Assembly (NCBI GenBank): GCA_964244115.1
Contig: CAXTHM010000005.1
Coordinates: 1-64,000, forward strand
Direction of reading: 5' to 3'
Length of the DNA: 64,000 nucleotides
Origin: CADCWK01 sp964244115
Lineage (GTDB): Bacteria > Chloroflexota > Chloroflexia > Thermomicrobiales > UBA6265
Shown: positions 9,629-17,690 of the stretch, piece by piece
Layout: every line of letters starts with the position of its first letter
Numbering within the stretch: position 1 is the stretch's first letter
Notes under the pieces: generated by a model
Told to the model about the DNA's origin: nothing
Database searches by the model: none
The model's input: the letters and a program-made list of their open reading frames with translations, nothing else
Translations under genes and position numbers: made by a program

Positions 9629-10156
9629 ATGAATGATCCACGAGCTTTATGGTCTGACCCCGCGTCGGCTAGCGGGATCAGCCGGGATACCCGAGCCGTC
9701 CGGGCCTGGATCCGCCTGGTCCGCGTCCACGACCGGATGGGCCGGCTGCTGGAGCAGCAGCTCCGGGGACACGGGCTGACGCTGGGCCAGTTCGACGTCC
9801 TCACCCATGTCGCCCGGTGCGAGGGGCAGTCCCAGCAGGAGCTCGCCGACGAGCTCCTCGTCACCAAGGGAAACATCTCCCACCTGGTCGACCGCCTGGC
9901 GGCGGCCGGGTTCCTCGAGCGGCGCGACGGCCCCGGCCGGATCCGGCGCCTGCATATGACCCCGGCCGGAACCGCCCTCCTGGGCCGCGTCGTCCCGCCG
10001 CACGAGGCACTCATCTCCGAACTGCTCGAGCCCATGGCCGACCGGGATCTCGTCGCGCTCCACACCCTCCTGCGCGGCCTCGACCTGGCGCAAGAGGGTG
10101 TGAAGGGTCCGGCGTTAATGGAACCGACAGCGCCGGTCTCGCGATCGTCTACATAG
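9629..10156 (+). CDS. MarR-family transcriptional regulator
   Basis: A 175-residue winged-helix protein of MarR type. The recognition region is Q-S-Q-Q-E-L-A-D-E-L-L-V-T-K-G-N-I-S-H (about residues 68-86), followed by the wing G-P-G-R-I-R-R-L-H-M-T-P. N- and C-terminal helices for dimerisation flank this region. No operator could be assigned. The ribosome-binding site before the ATG at 9629 is weak. The neighbours do not form an operon with it, so its target is unknown; MarR proteins usually act as ligand-responsive repressors. Confidence 0.85.
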   Translation: MNDPRALWSDPASASGISRDTRAVRAWIRLVRVHDRMGRLLEQQLRGHGLTLGQFDVLTHVARCEGQSQQELADELLVTKGNISHLVDRLAAAGFLERRDGPGRIRRLHMTPAGTALLGRVVPPHEALISELLEPMADRDLVALHTLLRGLDLAQEGVKGPALMEPTAPVSRSST

Positions 10157-10654
10157 ACGGGGCTCACTCCGGACCGATCGACCGCGCTCGACGCCACGCG
10201 ACGGGCGTGCTGTCAGAGCGGATCTCTTGGTCCTTGTCGGTCGTGAGCGGCCAGCCTCACCCCCCCCGGCCCCCTCTCCATCTCGGTCCGCCTCCGTCGC
10301 CTGCGCGCGACTCCGTCCTGACCGGATGGAGAGGGGGAGGCAGCTCCCCCGTCAACCGCTATGCGCCGCGCTAGAGGAGCGATGCTGTCGGGACGCGGAC
10401 GGACGCGGGCCACGACGAACGCCTCCGCGACCCTCACGCCCGTCCTCGGGACGATCCTCTTCACCGTCACCTCGGTCTGGTATGCGCTGGCCCCGGACAT
10501 CGGCAACCTGATCGGCGCCTGGGCTGCACAGGACACAGGCGAGGCGGGGCTGACCTCGGCCAGCCTCGCCCCGATCAGCGCGACCGGCGCGTGCGGCACC
10601 GAGCCCGGCCGCGCGATCGGGCGCTGGTCAGCGGGATCGGTGGGGCCGTGGGCA
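10157..10654. other. Intergenic region with a repeat A copy
   Basis: About 500 bp. A family A repeat occupies 10257-10341. A 103-codon frame at 10361-10672 has one hydrophobic stretch but no ribosome-binding site and no recognisable family, so I do not call it. Confidence 0.5.
10257..10341. repeat. Repeat family A, copy 4
   Basis: CCCCCTCTCCATC at the left pairs with GGATGGAGAGGGGG at the right around a centre of about 50 bases. It is the same element as at 2972-3036. Confidence 0.75.
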
Positions 10655-10921
10655 TTACGGCGCGATGGGTGATGACCGCCGCGACAGTTCCGCCGCCATC
10701 CGGCGCCGGGTCCGTCCGCCCCGCCAGAGCACGATCACCTGGATCAGGGTCAGGGCCGCCGCGGCGGCCGCAAGGATGAACCCGACCAGGGCATCCTCCG
10801 CCGCGATTACCGCCGCCCCGCCGAGCACTCCGGCCGACCCGAAGACGACCAGTGCCCAGATGAACGCCGCGAACTGGACGATCACCGTCCCGACGAGAAA
10901 GAGCCGACGTAGACACCCCAC
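10655..10921 (-). CDS. Small two-helix membrane protein
   Basis: An 88-residue protein with two predicted membrane helices (about residues 7-28 and 44-64) and a basic C-terminal tail (R-G-G-R-T-R-R-R-M). I place the start at GTG 10921 because GGAGG precedes it by six bases. The first residues (G-C-L-R-R-L-F-L-V) also align with G-Y-L-R-S-L-F-L-V at the GTG start of the paralogue at 14466-14771, which has the same GGAGG spacing. Function is unknown. Its 5' end overlaps the tail of the sigma remnant, from which it may have been co-transcribed. Confidence 0.65.
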   Translation of the reverse strand: MGCLRRLFLVGTVIVQFAAFIWALVVFGSAGVLGGAAVIAAEDALVGFILAAAAAALTLIQVIVLWRGGRTRRRMAAELSRRSSPIAP

Positions 10922-11256
10922 GACCATCCTCCAGACCAACCCATGCGTGACGGAGCCCGATCCGGCTCACCCGTCGTCGTTCCGGGAGATCCCGCCGAGT
11001 CCGACCGGCGCTGGCGGCATCTCGCGGATCGGCCGCGGGACCAGGTGGCCGACTCGTTCCGGGCGATCCGGAACAGCCAGCTGACGAGGGCGTCGTCATC
11101 GCCGCGGAAGGACGGGTGCCCGAGCAGCGCCTTGACGAAGACCTGCTGGGCAAGGTCCTCCGCGACCGTGCCATCCCCGGTCCGGGAGCGAAGGAAGCGG
11201 TAGAGGTGGTCCATCCGGTCGAGGAAGACGCACTCGAGCTGGTCGACCGTCGTCAC
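10882..11256 (-). pseudogene. Truncated ECF sigma factor (region 2 only)
   Basis: The translation carries a convincing sigma region 2: D-H-L-Y-R-F-L-R-S-R-T-G-D-G, then A-E-D-L-A-Q-Q-V-F-V-K-A-L and S-W-L-F-R-I-A-R-N-E. Immediately afterwards it becomes Arg/Ser/Gly-rich and stops without any region 4. A GTG at 11256 or an upstream start could open the frame. Loss of region 4 means it could not recognise a -35 element normally, so I treat it as a decayed sigma gene. A region-2-only protein cannot be excluded. Confidence 0.6.
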
Positions 11257-11542
11257 GGCCAGCGCCGGCCGGCTGACGTCCCGAAGTCCGGCCCGCCGCG
11301 CCCGGCTCGGAAGGACCCGATGGTCGGGCGGGTCCACCACGTTGTCGGTCTCATCCCCGTCCCGGTGCACAGTGCCGCAGCCTCTCTCGTTCCGGGAATC
11401 GGGCTCGGTCAGGTTAGATCCGGACCGCTACGAGTACGAACTCGCGAGTGCCGAAAACGTGACAACCGAGACAGTGGTCATCGTCTCGCCGCCGCGAGCG
11501 GCCAATACGAAGGGTTTCCGCGACAGGCCAGGCTATGGCACA

Positions 11543-11580
11543 TGACGACCCCCGGGCCGGAGGTGGCCTGGGGGTCGTCA
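11543..11580 (-). terminator. Hairpin terminator of the LPNTG gene
   Basis: Arms TGACGACCCCC (11543-11553) and GGGGGTCGTCA (11570-11580) pair perfectly, with an additional GGCC/GGCC inner pairing. It lies 28 bp beyond the stop codon of the minus-strand gene. Confidence 0.75.
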
Positions 11581-11608
11581 AGCGGATCTATGCGGGATGG
11601 CGGCGGAG

Positions 11609-12736
11609 TCAGCCGATGCGCGTGGACCGCGTCCGGGCGAACACGCTGAACGCCAGACCGGCGAGGGCGAGAAGGGCGACGGCCACGAGGGCGAAGCTCA
11701 TCGTGGCGGTCCTGGCACTCCCGGTGCCGGTGTTCGGGAGGCCGACGACTCCGGCACCACTCGCGGCGGCGCTCGGGGCCGCGCTCGGGGCGGAACTCGC
11801 GCCGACGCTCGGAGCGGTACTAGGAGCGGCATTCGGCGCGGCGGCATCGGCGAAGACGAAGAACACGTCGCAGCCGATCTCGGCGCCCGTCTCGGCGGCG
11901 GCCTGGATCTGGAAGCCGACCTCGGTGTAGACGACGCCCGGATCGCCGCCGTCGGTTCGGGTGCAATTGACCAGATACCCGAGCGCAGCGGTCGGCAGGG
12001 TGAGCTGGAGGTCATAGCCCGACTCGCTGGCCGGCAGACCGGAGACGGCGTAGCCCGTCGCCCCCGTCGTCAGGACTGTCGGCTGTGCCTCGGCGATCCG
12101 GGGACGGACCGAGACGTCGACGCCAGCCTGCGGGGCGGTGCAGCTTCCGGTGGCCGAGCCGATCGCATCGTCCTCGGGGACGACGTACCCGTCCGGGCAG
12201 GCGTAGGTCGCGATCTCGAGCTGGGCGAGCGCCGCCCCACCGGGGCCGTCGCCCTGACCGACGGTGTCCGAGGGGTCGGCCTGCGCGACCGGCGTCAGGT
12301 TCCTGACCATGTTCCAGGGCTCGTCGGTCTCGCCGCTGACGACGTAGGAGCCCTCGCCCGTGTCGTCGGCATCGATGATGAAGAACGGGATGCCCGCGGT
12401 GATCTCGATGGCGACGGACGCGTCGTCTCCAATCGTCCCCTCGCCGAGCTGGCCGCCCGCTGCGGCGATGACCAGGATCGTCTCCGTGCCCGGCGCGGAA
12501 CGGGTGATCCCACCCTGCATGGCCGGGAAGCTCTGCCCGTAGCTGTAGGGAGCGGGGAAGTCGGGGCTGTCGTCCGTGCTGTCGGGTTCGATGAAGTCAT
12601 ACGAGGTCACCGTGACGGTGATGGTTCCCGCCCCGGCATCCTGAGCGGCGACTCGCTGGGCGGCCACGCCCCCGAGACCGATGGCGACCAGGACAGCGAC
12701 GATGAGTGGACGCGCGACGACGGCAACCGGATGCAC
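11609..12736 (-). CDS. Secreted surface protein with LPXTG-type sorting signal
   Basis: A 375-residue exported protein. The N-terminal signal peptide runs to about residue 31 (V-A-A-Q), followed by a beta-rich extracellular region with a few cysteines. A low-complexity Ala/Pro/Ser stretch (about residues 298-325) leads to L-P-N-T-G near residue 331, a hydrophobic helix and a basic tail R-T-R-S-T-R-I-G. That tripartite tail is the classical sortase substrate signal, so covalent attachment to the cell wall is inferred. The start is GTG at 12736 with AGGAAAGG upstream. No sortase gene lies in this window. A hairpin terminator follows. Confidence 0.8.
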   Translation of the reverse strand: MHPVAVVARPLIVAVLVAIGLGGVAAQRVAAQDAGAGTITVTVTSYDFIEPDSTDDSPDFPAPYSYGQSFPAMQGGITRSAPGTETILVIAAAGGQLGEGTIGDDASVAIEITAGIPFFIIDADDTGEGSYVVSGETDEPWNMVRNLTPVAQADPSDTVGQGDGPGGAALAQLEIATYACPDGYVVPEDDAIGSATGSCTAPQAGVDVSVRPRIAEAQPTVLTTGATGYAVSGLPASESGYDLQLTLPTAALGYLVNCTRTDGGDPGVVYTEVGFQIQAAAETGAEIGCDVFFVFADAAAPNAAPSTAPSVGASSAPSAAPSAAASGAGVVGLPNTGTGSARTATMSFALVAVALLALAGLAFSVFARTRSTRIG

Positions 12737-13170
12737 GACGGGACCTTTCCTGTGACCACGACGGGGACCGCTGCTGGTGCCCGGAACGAGACGATGACCG
12801 ATCGGAGGGACTCGCTCCTCTCGACGTTCGGTCGCGATGAGTATGGCCGTCTTCGTGTCACGTCGGCACCGTTCATCTTACGTATCTTTGCGGGCCGCCG
12901 GACCCGACTGGGGTCGCGGTGTCGTCGAGTCGATGACTCCGGGTCGAGAACCGCTGTCTTCGTGATCGTGGCGGTCTCACGTCCTCTGAACGCCGCTGTC
13001 GCGTCGGCCTTGCCACTGCCCCCGGGGAGCCGCTATGGTGGCCGGCGCCGGTGACGGATCGCCAGATCGTCCTGGCGGAGACTTATCGCGTCGCACCATG
13101 ACCCGGCGTCGTGGCCGGGTCGCTCCGGCGGTGCGCAGTTCAGGGTCCGTAGGGCCGGAAGGATTCGTTC
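12737..13170. other. Divergent intergenic region
   Basis: About 430 bp between two divergent secreted-protein genes. It presumably contains both promoters. No repeat or RNA was recognised. Confidence 0.4.
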
Positions 13171-14061
13171 GTGACGTTGTCCCGCAATCTGTTCGCGTCG
13201 TGTCTCGTGCTGCTGACCCTCGTCCTGGCCGTCGTCGCGACCCCGTGGTTCCCGACCGCGAGCGGCCAATCGGACGGGCAGTCCTGCTCCGACTACGTCT
13301 ACCGCGAGGATGCCCAGCTCGGGTTCCAGGATGGGGAAGCGTGCCCCGAACTGCCGTCGCGCACCACGGCGCTGACCTGCGCCGACTTCGCCAGCCAGGC
13401 CGACGCGCAGGCGTACTTCGAGCAGGACCCGTACTCCTACCGGAACCTGACCGACTACGGGCGCGGCATCGGGGACGACGGCACGATCGCCTGCCCGGAA
13501 CTGCTCGCCGGCACGGAGCCGACCGTCGAACCGGGGGTGACCGAGGTACCGGTCGACCAGCCGACCGCAGCCGTGGCTCCGGCCGATGCCGAGCAGGCAA
13601 CCGAAGCGGTCGCCACCGAGACCGTCGCCGCCGAGGAGATCGTGGGCAGCGATGCCGCCATCTACGCTGGCTCCTGTGCCACGGACACCTTCAGCGACCC
13701 GGTCGCGGAACTGTCCGACGTCGCGGCTCCGACCGGCACCGAGGTCGGCGCGCCGGGTTCGTCCGCCGTCGAGTCCTCGTTCAGCGAGATCAGCGTTTCG
13801 CTGGGTGACATCGTCGCCGAGGACCATGTCCTCGTCGTCTTCGACGAGTCGGACCCGGACGTCGCCCTCGCCTGCGGCCCCATCGGAGGCGTGACGGCCG
13901 CGGACGGTTCGCTGGCGATCGGCCTGCGCGAGTACGCCGATTCCGGCTACTCGGGCGTCGCCTACCTCCAGCCATCGGACTCCGGTACCGGCGTGACGAT
14001 CTTCCTGGCCGAGGACCTCGCCGAGACTGACAGCCCGGCTGGAACGCCGGTCGCCAGCTAA
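13171..14061 (+). CDS. Secreted protein with Cys-rich excalibur-like repeats
   Basis: A 296-residue protein starting at GTG 13171 (GGAAGG upstream). Residues 1-32 are a signal peptide ending A-S-G-Q. Two similar short Cys-containing units follow: C-S-D-Y-V-Y-R-E-D-A-Q-L-G-F and C-A-D-F-A-S-Q-A-D-A-Q-A-Y-F, each closed by a C-P-E-L motif. This C-x-D-F...A-Q-x-x-F...D pattern resembles excalibur-type extracellular calcium-binding repeats. A Glu/Thr/Val-rich linker leads to a C-terminal beta domain and a final 'SPAGTPVAS'. Role at the cell surface is inferred; no enzyme motif is present. Confidence 0.65.
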   Translation: MTLSRNLFASCLVLLTLVLAVVATPWFPTASGQSDGQSCSDYVYREDAQLGFQDGEACPELPSRTTALTCADFASQADAQAYFEQDPYSYRNLTDYGRGIGDDGTIACPELLAGTEPTVEPGVTEVPVDQPTAAVAPADAEQATEAVATETVAAEEIVGSDAAIYAGSCATDTFSDPVAELSDVAAPTGTEVGAPGSSAVESSFSEISVSLGDIVAEDHVLVVFDESDPDVALACGPIGGVTAADGSLAIGLREYADSGYSGVAYLQPSDSGTGVTIFLAEDLAETDSPAGTPVAS

Positions 14062-14111
14062 CCGCCGAGCCATCGGGGGCGATGGCGGCGTCCAGTGAGC
14101 GTCCCAACGAC

Positions 14112-14155
14112 GTGCCCGGACCCGGGGAGATGATCGTCTCCCCGGGTCCGGGCAC
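14112..14155 (+). terminator. Strong 19-bp hairpin
   Basis: 14112-14130 pairs perfectly with 14137-14155 around the loop TGATCG, 50 bp after the secreted-protein stop codon. There is no T-run, but stability is very high. Confidence 0.75.
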
Positions 14156-14233
14156 CTGTGGAGCTGACGCCGCATGAGGCGAGTCATACGCAATCCGGGT
14201 TGACGCTTGGTGCGTAACCGCAGGTGCGTGCTG

Positions 14234-14353
14234 CTCCCCGCTCTGGGCACCTGCGAGCCGCAGCGCAGCGAGAGCCGCTTCAGCGGGTGAGCGAGCAGGT
14301 GAGCCGGAGAGGGGTCTCGCTGCGCTGGGGGGAGAGGTCTGCTCCGCCACCGA
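14234..14353 (+). repeat. Repeat family B, copy 1
   Basis: It contains the invariant 20-base core GAGCCGCAGCGCAGCGAGAG at 14255-14274 and ends in GAGAGGTCTGCTCCGCCACC. The same core recurs at 28085-28104 and 32235-32254, and the same tail near 32296-32315. Confidence 0.8.
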
Positions 14354-14465
14354 GGGGGCGCGAGTCCACCGACCGTTTACCCGGATTCCATATCAGTGAG
14401 CGGGTTCACCCCGGACCAGGTGAGCGGCCAGCTCCGCTGCCGGGCACCTCCCCATGCAGATCGTT

Positions 14466-14771
14466 CTACGATCGAACCGTCCCGTTCCGGTCCTCGGTGT
14501 CGATGTCTCTCGCGACTGTCAGCGCGGCTTCGGCCCGGACACGTTGGCGGGATGACCCGCGCCGCTCCAGCCATAGCATGACCGCCAGGCCAGCCATCAT
14601 GATCAGCGCGACCGTCCCGAGGTAGTAGACGGCGCGGGCGTCGGTCGTGTTCACGATCGAGCGGTTGTCGTCGAACGGCTGGGTGTTGCCCATCACGACG
14701 AGCACATAGGACAGCGTCACGAGCTGGACAGCGATCGTCAGCACGAGGAACAGGCTGCGCAGATACCCCAC
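14466..14771 (-). CDS. Small two-helix membrane protein (paralogue of 10655-10921)
   Basis: A 101-residue protein with helices at about residues 5-27 and 49-69, separated by a polar loop, and a charged C-terminal tail of about 30 residues. GTG at 14771 is the start: GGAGGG lies five bases upstream, and translation opens G-Y-L-R-S-L-F-L-V, matching the paralogue. Function is unknown. The two paralogues are 3.5 kb apart on the same strand, which suggests duplication. Whether it interacts with a nearby secreted protein or sigma system is not shown by the sequence. Confidence 0.65.
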   Translation of the reverse strand: MGYLRSLFLVLTIAVQLVTLSYVLVVMGNTQPFDDNRSIVNTTDARAVYYLGTVALIMMAGLAVMLWLERRGSSRQRVRAEAALTVARDIDTEDRNGTVRS

Positions 14772-15038
14772 GGGGTCCCTCCGGTCGATGTCGATGCCGC
14801 TAGGGCCGGCGACGGTCGCGATCCGGCGTCTCGGCGGTCCGGTCCGCCTCCCATTGTTCCGTCCAGCCGTCGCTCCGGCAAGTCCACGTCCCGAAGAGAC
14901 GACCTCGACTCGACTCGGTGCGGCCGTTCCGGCTCGAACGGCCTGACCACGCACCGGCGCGGATGCGGGACAATGCCGGGCGAGATCCGAGCGCGTCCGC
15001 ATCGATCGCGGCGCCCCAGCCAGGAACGAGCAACCGCC

Positions 15039-16211
15039 ATGACCGACCGCTACGCGCCGACTCCCCAGGACAGGTTCACCTTCGGCCTCTGGACCGTCGG
15101 CCAGCAGGGCCGCGACCCCTTCGGCGACCCCGTCCGCCCGGCGATGGACCCCGTCTACGCCGTCCACCGACTGGCCGAGCTCGGTGCCTGGGGGATCAGC
15201 CTCCACGATAACGACCTCGTCCCCTTCGACGCGACGGCGGCCGAGCGCGACCGGCTCGTCCGCGGCCTGAAGGACGCCCTGGACGAGACCGGCCTCGTCC
15301 TCGGGATGGCGACGACCAACCTGTTCACCAACCCGGTCTTCCGGGACGGGGCCTTCACCTCGTCGGACGCGACCGTCCGCGCCTTCGCCCTCCAGAAGGC
15401 GATGCGCTCGATCGACATCGGCGCTGAGCTCGGGACGAAGATCTACGACTTCTGGGGCGGTCGCGAGGGCGCGGAGACGGACGTCTACCGCGGGCCGGTC
15501 GAGGCGCTGCGCTACATGCGGGAGGCGTTCAACTACCTGACCCGGTACGTCAGGGACCAGGGCTACGACATGCGGTTCGTGATCGAGCCCAAGCCGAACG
15601 AGCCCCGCGGCCACATCTACCTGCCGACGGTCGGCCACGCCCTTCATTTCATCACGACGCTGGACGACGCCGACATGGTCGGGGTCAACCCGGAGTTCGC
15701 CCACGAGACGATGGCCGGTCTGAACTTCACCCACGCCGTCGGGCAGGCGATCGACGCCGGCAAGCTGTTCCACATCGACCTCAACGACCAGGTCGCCGGC
15801 CGCTACGACCAGGACTTCCGCTTCGCGTCGGAGAGCCTCAAGCCGGCCTTCTACCTCGTCAAACTGCTCGAGGAGAGCGGCTACGACGGCCCGCGCCACT
15901 TCGACGCCCACCCGTACCGGACCGAGGACGAGGCCGGCGTCTGGCACTTCGCCCGGGGCTGCATGCGCAGCTACGCCATCCTGAAGGACAAGGCGACGCG
16001 GTTCGCGGCCGATGCCGAGATCCAGGGCGTGATCGCCGAACTCCGGGCCGGGGACACGTTCGACGGCCCGTCGGCGACCGATGGCTACTCGGCGGCGGGG
16101 GCCGATGCGCTCAAGGCGCACACCTTCGATACGGCCGCGCTGGCCGCGAAGGGACGCCGCTACGAGGAGCTCGACCAGCTCGTTGATGAGTTGATCCTCG
16201 GCGTCCGCTAG
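15039..16211 (+). CDS. xylA: Xylose isomerase
   Basis: A 390-residue enzyme converting D-xylose to D-xylulose (and glucose to fructose) in the cytoplasm; the length is that of the compact actinobacterial class. Active-site and metal ligands are visible: the catalytic histidine in S-L-H-D-N-D (near residue 53), E-P-K-P-N-E-P-R-G (near 186), N-P-E-F-A-H-E near 220, H-I-D-L-N-D-Q near 250 and F-D-A-H-P-Y near 287. The start at 15039 gives the conserved N-terminus (T-P-Q-D-R-F-T-F-G-L-W-T-V-G) and removes an unlikely Arg-rich leader. No xylulokinase or xylose transporter lies beside it. Confidence 0.96.
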   Translation: MTDRYAPTPQDRFTFGLWTVGQQGRDPFGDPVRPAMDPVYAVHRLAELGAWGISLHDNDLVPFDATAAERDRLVRGLKDALDETGLVLGMATTNLFTNPVFRDGAFTSSDATVRAFALQKAMRSIDIGAELGTKIYDFWGGREGAETDVYRGPVEALRYMREAFNYLTRYVRDQGYDMRFVIEPKPNEPRGHIYLPTVGHALHFITTLDDADMVGVNPEFAHETMAGLNFTHAVGQAIDAGKLFHIDLNDQVAGRYDQDFRFASESLKPAFYLVKLLEESGYDGPRHFDAHPYRTEDEAGVWHFARGCMRSYAILKDKATRFAADAEIQGVIAELRAGDTFDGPSATDGYSAAGADALKAHTFDTAALAAKGRRYEELDQLVDELILGVR

Positions 16212-16632
16212 GGGTTGATCGTGAGGAGGAGTCGGCCAACCGGGAACAGGACCCACGCCGGCCAGCTCCTCCGACGAGACCCGAACGTCGCCGGTCCACC
16301 AGTCCGAGACGGGTACCGCCCCATCCCGCTGGCGGTCCTGTTGAAATCTTATGATCCGAGAATGCACCATTGTCGGACCTCACGAAAAGCTCCTCGATGT
16401 CGCGATTTCCCTCCCGTGGTCTGTATCGTCTGCTACAACGGCTTTCCAGCATGGTCCGGGGCGTGCGAGCCGAAAGAGCGTCCGGCGCGCGGTGCCCATC
16501 GGCTGAGCAGTCGATCATCCGCACCGCCCGACCCGATCCCCGTCAGGCCCACCCGTGGCCTGATCCCACGGCCAGCGATGGCCGTGCGGGGATCGGTCGG
16601 GAGTTGCCGGGAATTCACAGGGAGAGCACTGC
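16212..16632. other. Promoter region of the ferritin-like gene
   Basis: About 420 bp of moderately GC-rich sequence. No gene or hairpin is obvious. It probably contains the promoter of the exported ferritin-like protein. Confidence 0.4.
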
Positions 16633-17331
16633 ATGACTCAGGATTTCACCGGTCACTTCATGTCCCGGATCGCCGCTGAGCGGACCAGCATCATCAGCCG
16701 CCGCAACCTCCTCGGCAAGTCGGCTGTCGTCGGTGGCGCCGCCGCCCTCGCCGTGACCTCGTTCCCGACGTTCCGCGCCGCCGCGCAGGACGCGACCCCG
16801 GCCGCCGGTGGCGTGGACCCGATGTTCACGACCGATGTCGATGTCCTCAACTACGCCCTGACCCTCGAGCACCTCGAGACGGTCCTCTACCGTGAGGCCC
16901 TCACGACCTACACGGCCGAGGACATGGGTGGCCAGGACATCTATGACCGCGTCACCGAGATCGGCGGCCACGAGGCGGCTCACGTCACCGCCCTGTCCGA
17001 CGCCATCACCAGCCTGGGTGGGACCCCGGTCGCCGAGGGCACGTACGACTTCGGCTACACCGACGTCGCGACCTTCCTCGCCACGGCCTCCGCGATCGAG
17101 AACGTCGGCGTCTCGGCCTATGCCGGCGCTGCCCCGTCGCTCGTCGCCCTGACCTCGACCCCGGCGCTCGTGACCGCCGCCCTCGGCATCCACAGCGTCG
17201 AGGCCCGCCACGCCGCCTACGTCACCGACCTGGTCGGCGACCCGACCATGAGCCCGTTCCCGAACGCGGTCGACGCCCCGCGGACCCCGGCCGAGGTCCT
17301 CGAGATCGCCACCCCGTTCATCACCGCCTAA
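16633..17331 (+). CDS. Exported ferritin-like domain protein
   Basis: A 232-residue protein with a twin-arginine-type leader (S-R-R-N-L-L-G-K near residue 22, hydrophobic core, cleavage near A-A-A-Q-D). It then carries a four-helix ferritin-like domain. The helices contain the expected acidic/histidine ligands: Y-A-L-T-L-E-H-L-E near residue 76, G-H-E-A-A-H near 114, E-N-V-G near 156 and H-S-V-E-A-R-H near 193. Family members are secreted ferritin-like or catalase-like proteins of unclear chemistry, so a di-iron or dimanganese site is inferred. The gene has AGGGAGAG eight bases before the ATG and two hairpins downstream, the second a classical terminator. Confidence 0.85.
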   Translation: MTQDFTGHFMSRIAAERTSIISRRNLLGKSAVVGGAAALAVTSFPTFRAAAQDATPAAGGVDPMFTTDVDVLNYALTLEHLETVLYREALTTYTAEDMGGQDIYDRVTEIGGHEAAHVTALSDAITSLGGTPVAEGTYDFGYTDVATFLATASAIENVGVSAYAGAAPSLVALTSTPALVTAALGIHSVEARHAAYVTDLVGDPTMSPFPNAVDAPRTPAEVLEIATPFITA

Positions 17332-17343
17332 TCACCCCGCGCT

Positions 17344-17381
17344 CCGGGACGCTTGCCACCAAAGGGTGACGAGCGTCCCGG
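17344..17381 (+). terminator. Hairpin 1 after the ferritin-like gene
   Basis: CCGGGACGCT (17344-17353) pairs with AGCGTCCCGG (17372-17381). There is no T-run. Confidence 0.55.
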
Positions 17382-17398
17382 GACCGGCTCACGTCCCG

Positions 17399-17445
17399 CC
17401 ACGGCCACCCCGGACACAAGGTTCCAGGGTGGCCGTGGCGTTTTT
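17399..17445 (+). terminator. Rho-independent terminator
   Basis: CCACGGCCACCC (17399-17410) pairs with GGGTGGCCGTGG (17427-17438), followed by CG and TTTTT. This is the best classical intrinsic terminator in the left half of the window. Confidence 0.88.
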
Positions 17446-17492
17446 CGTCGGTGCGATGTTCACTCGAGTTGCGTGGTCGCGGAGCGTCCAGG

Positions 17493-17546
17493 CAGCCCCT
17501 CCCCGGCTCGTTTCGCGCTGCGGCGCTCACGGCCCGAAGAGAGGAG
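17493..17546 (-). repeat. Repeat family A variant (inverted)
   Basis: CAGCCCCTCCCCGGCTCGTT and CGCGCTGCGGCGCTCA are the reverse complement of the GAGCGCCGCAGCGCGAAACG unit seen at 53650-53690. Confidence 0.65.
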
Positions 17547-17690
17547 ATGTCCATTGGATCAGGATCGGGCACTTCGCCGGAGAACCGCTGTAGCTACGAC
17601 CCAGGAGGCTACCGGGCATGATGAAGCCCCCTCTCGATCCCACCAGCCGGACGGGCAGTGGCGAGACGAGAAGGGGGCCTCCGATACCGT

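Larger units (their letters stand above)
14062..14465. other. Terminator and family B repeat
   Basis: This 400-bp convergent spacer holds a 19-bp perfect hairpin (14112-14155) and a long family B repeat (14234-14353). No gene was seen. Confidence 0.7.
17332..17690. other. Terminators and repeat A fragment
   Basis: This 360-bp spacer holds two hairpins (17344-17381 and 17399-17445), an inverted family A variant (17493-17546), and a short AGGGGGC-type palindrome near 17626-17680 just beyond the minus-strand gene end. Confidence 0.7.

Noticed and set aside
10361..10672. 103-codon frame with one hydrophobic stretch
   Set aside because: No ribosome-binding site, no family likeness, and it begins beside a repeat; not enough support.
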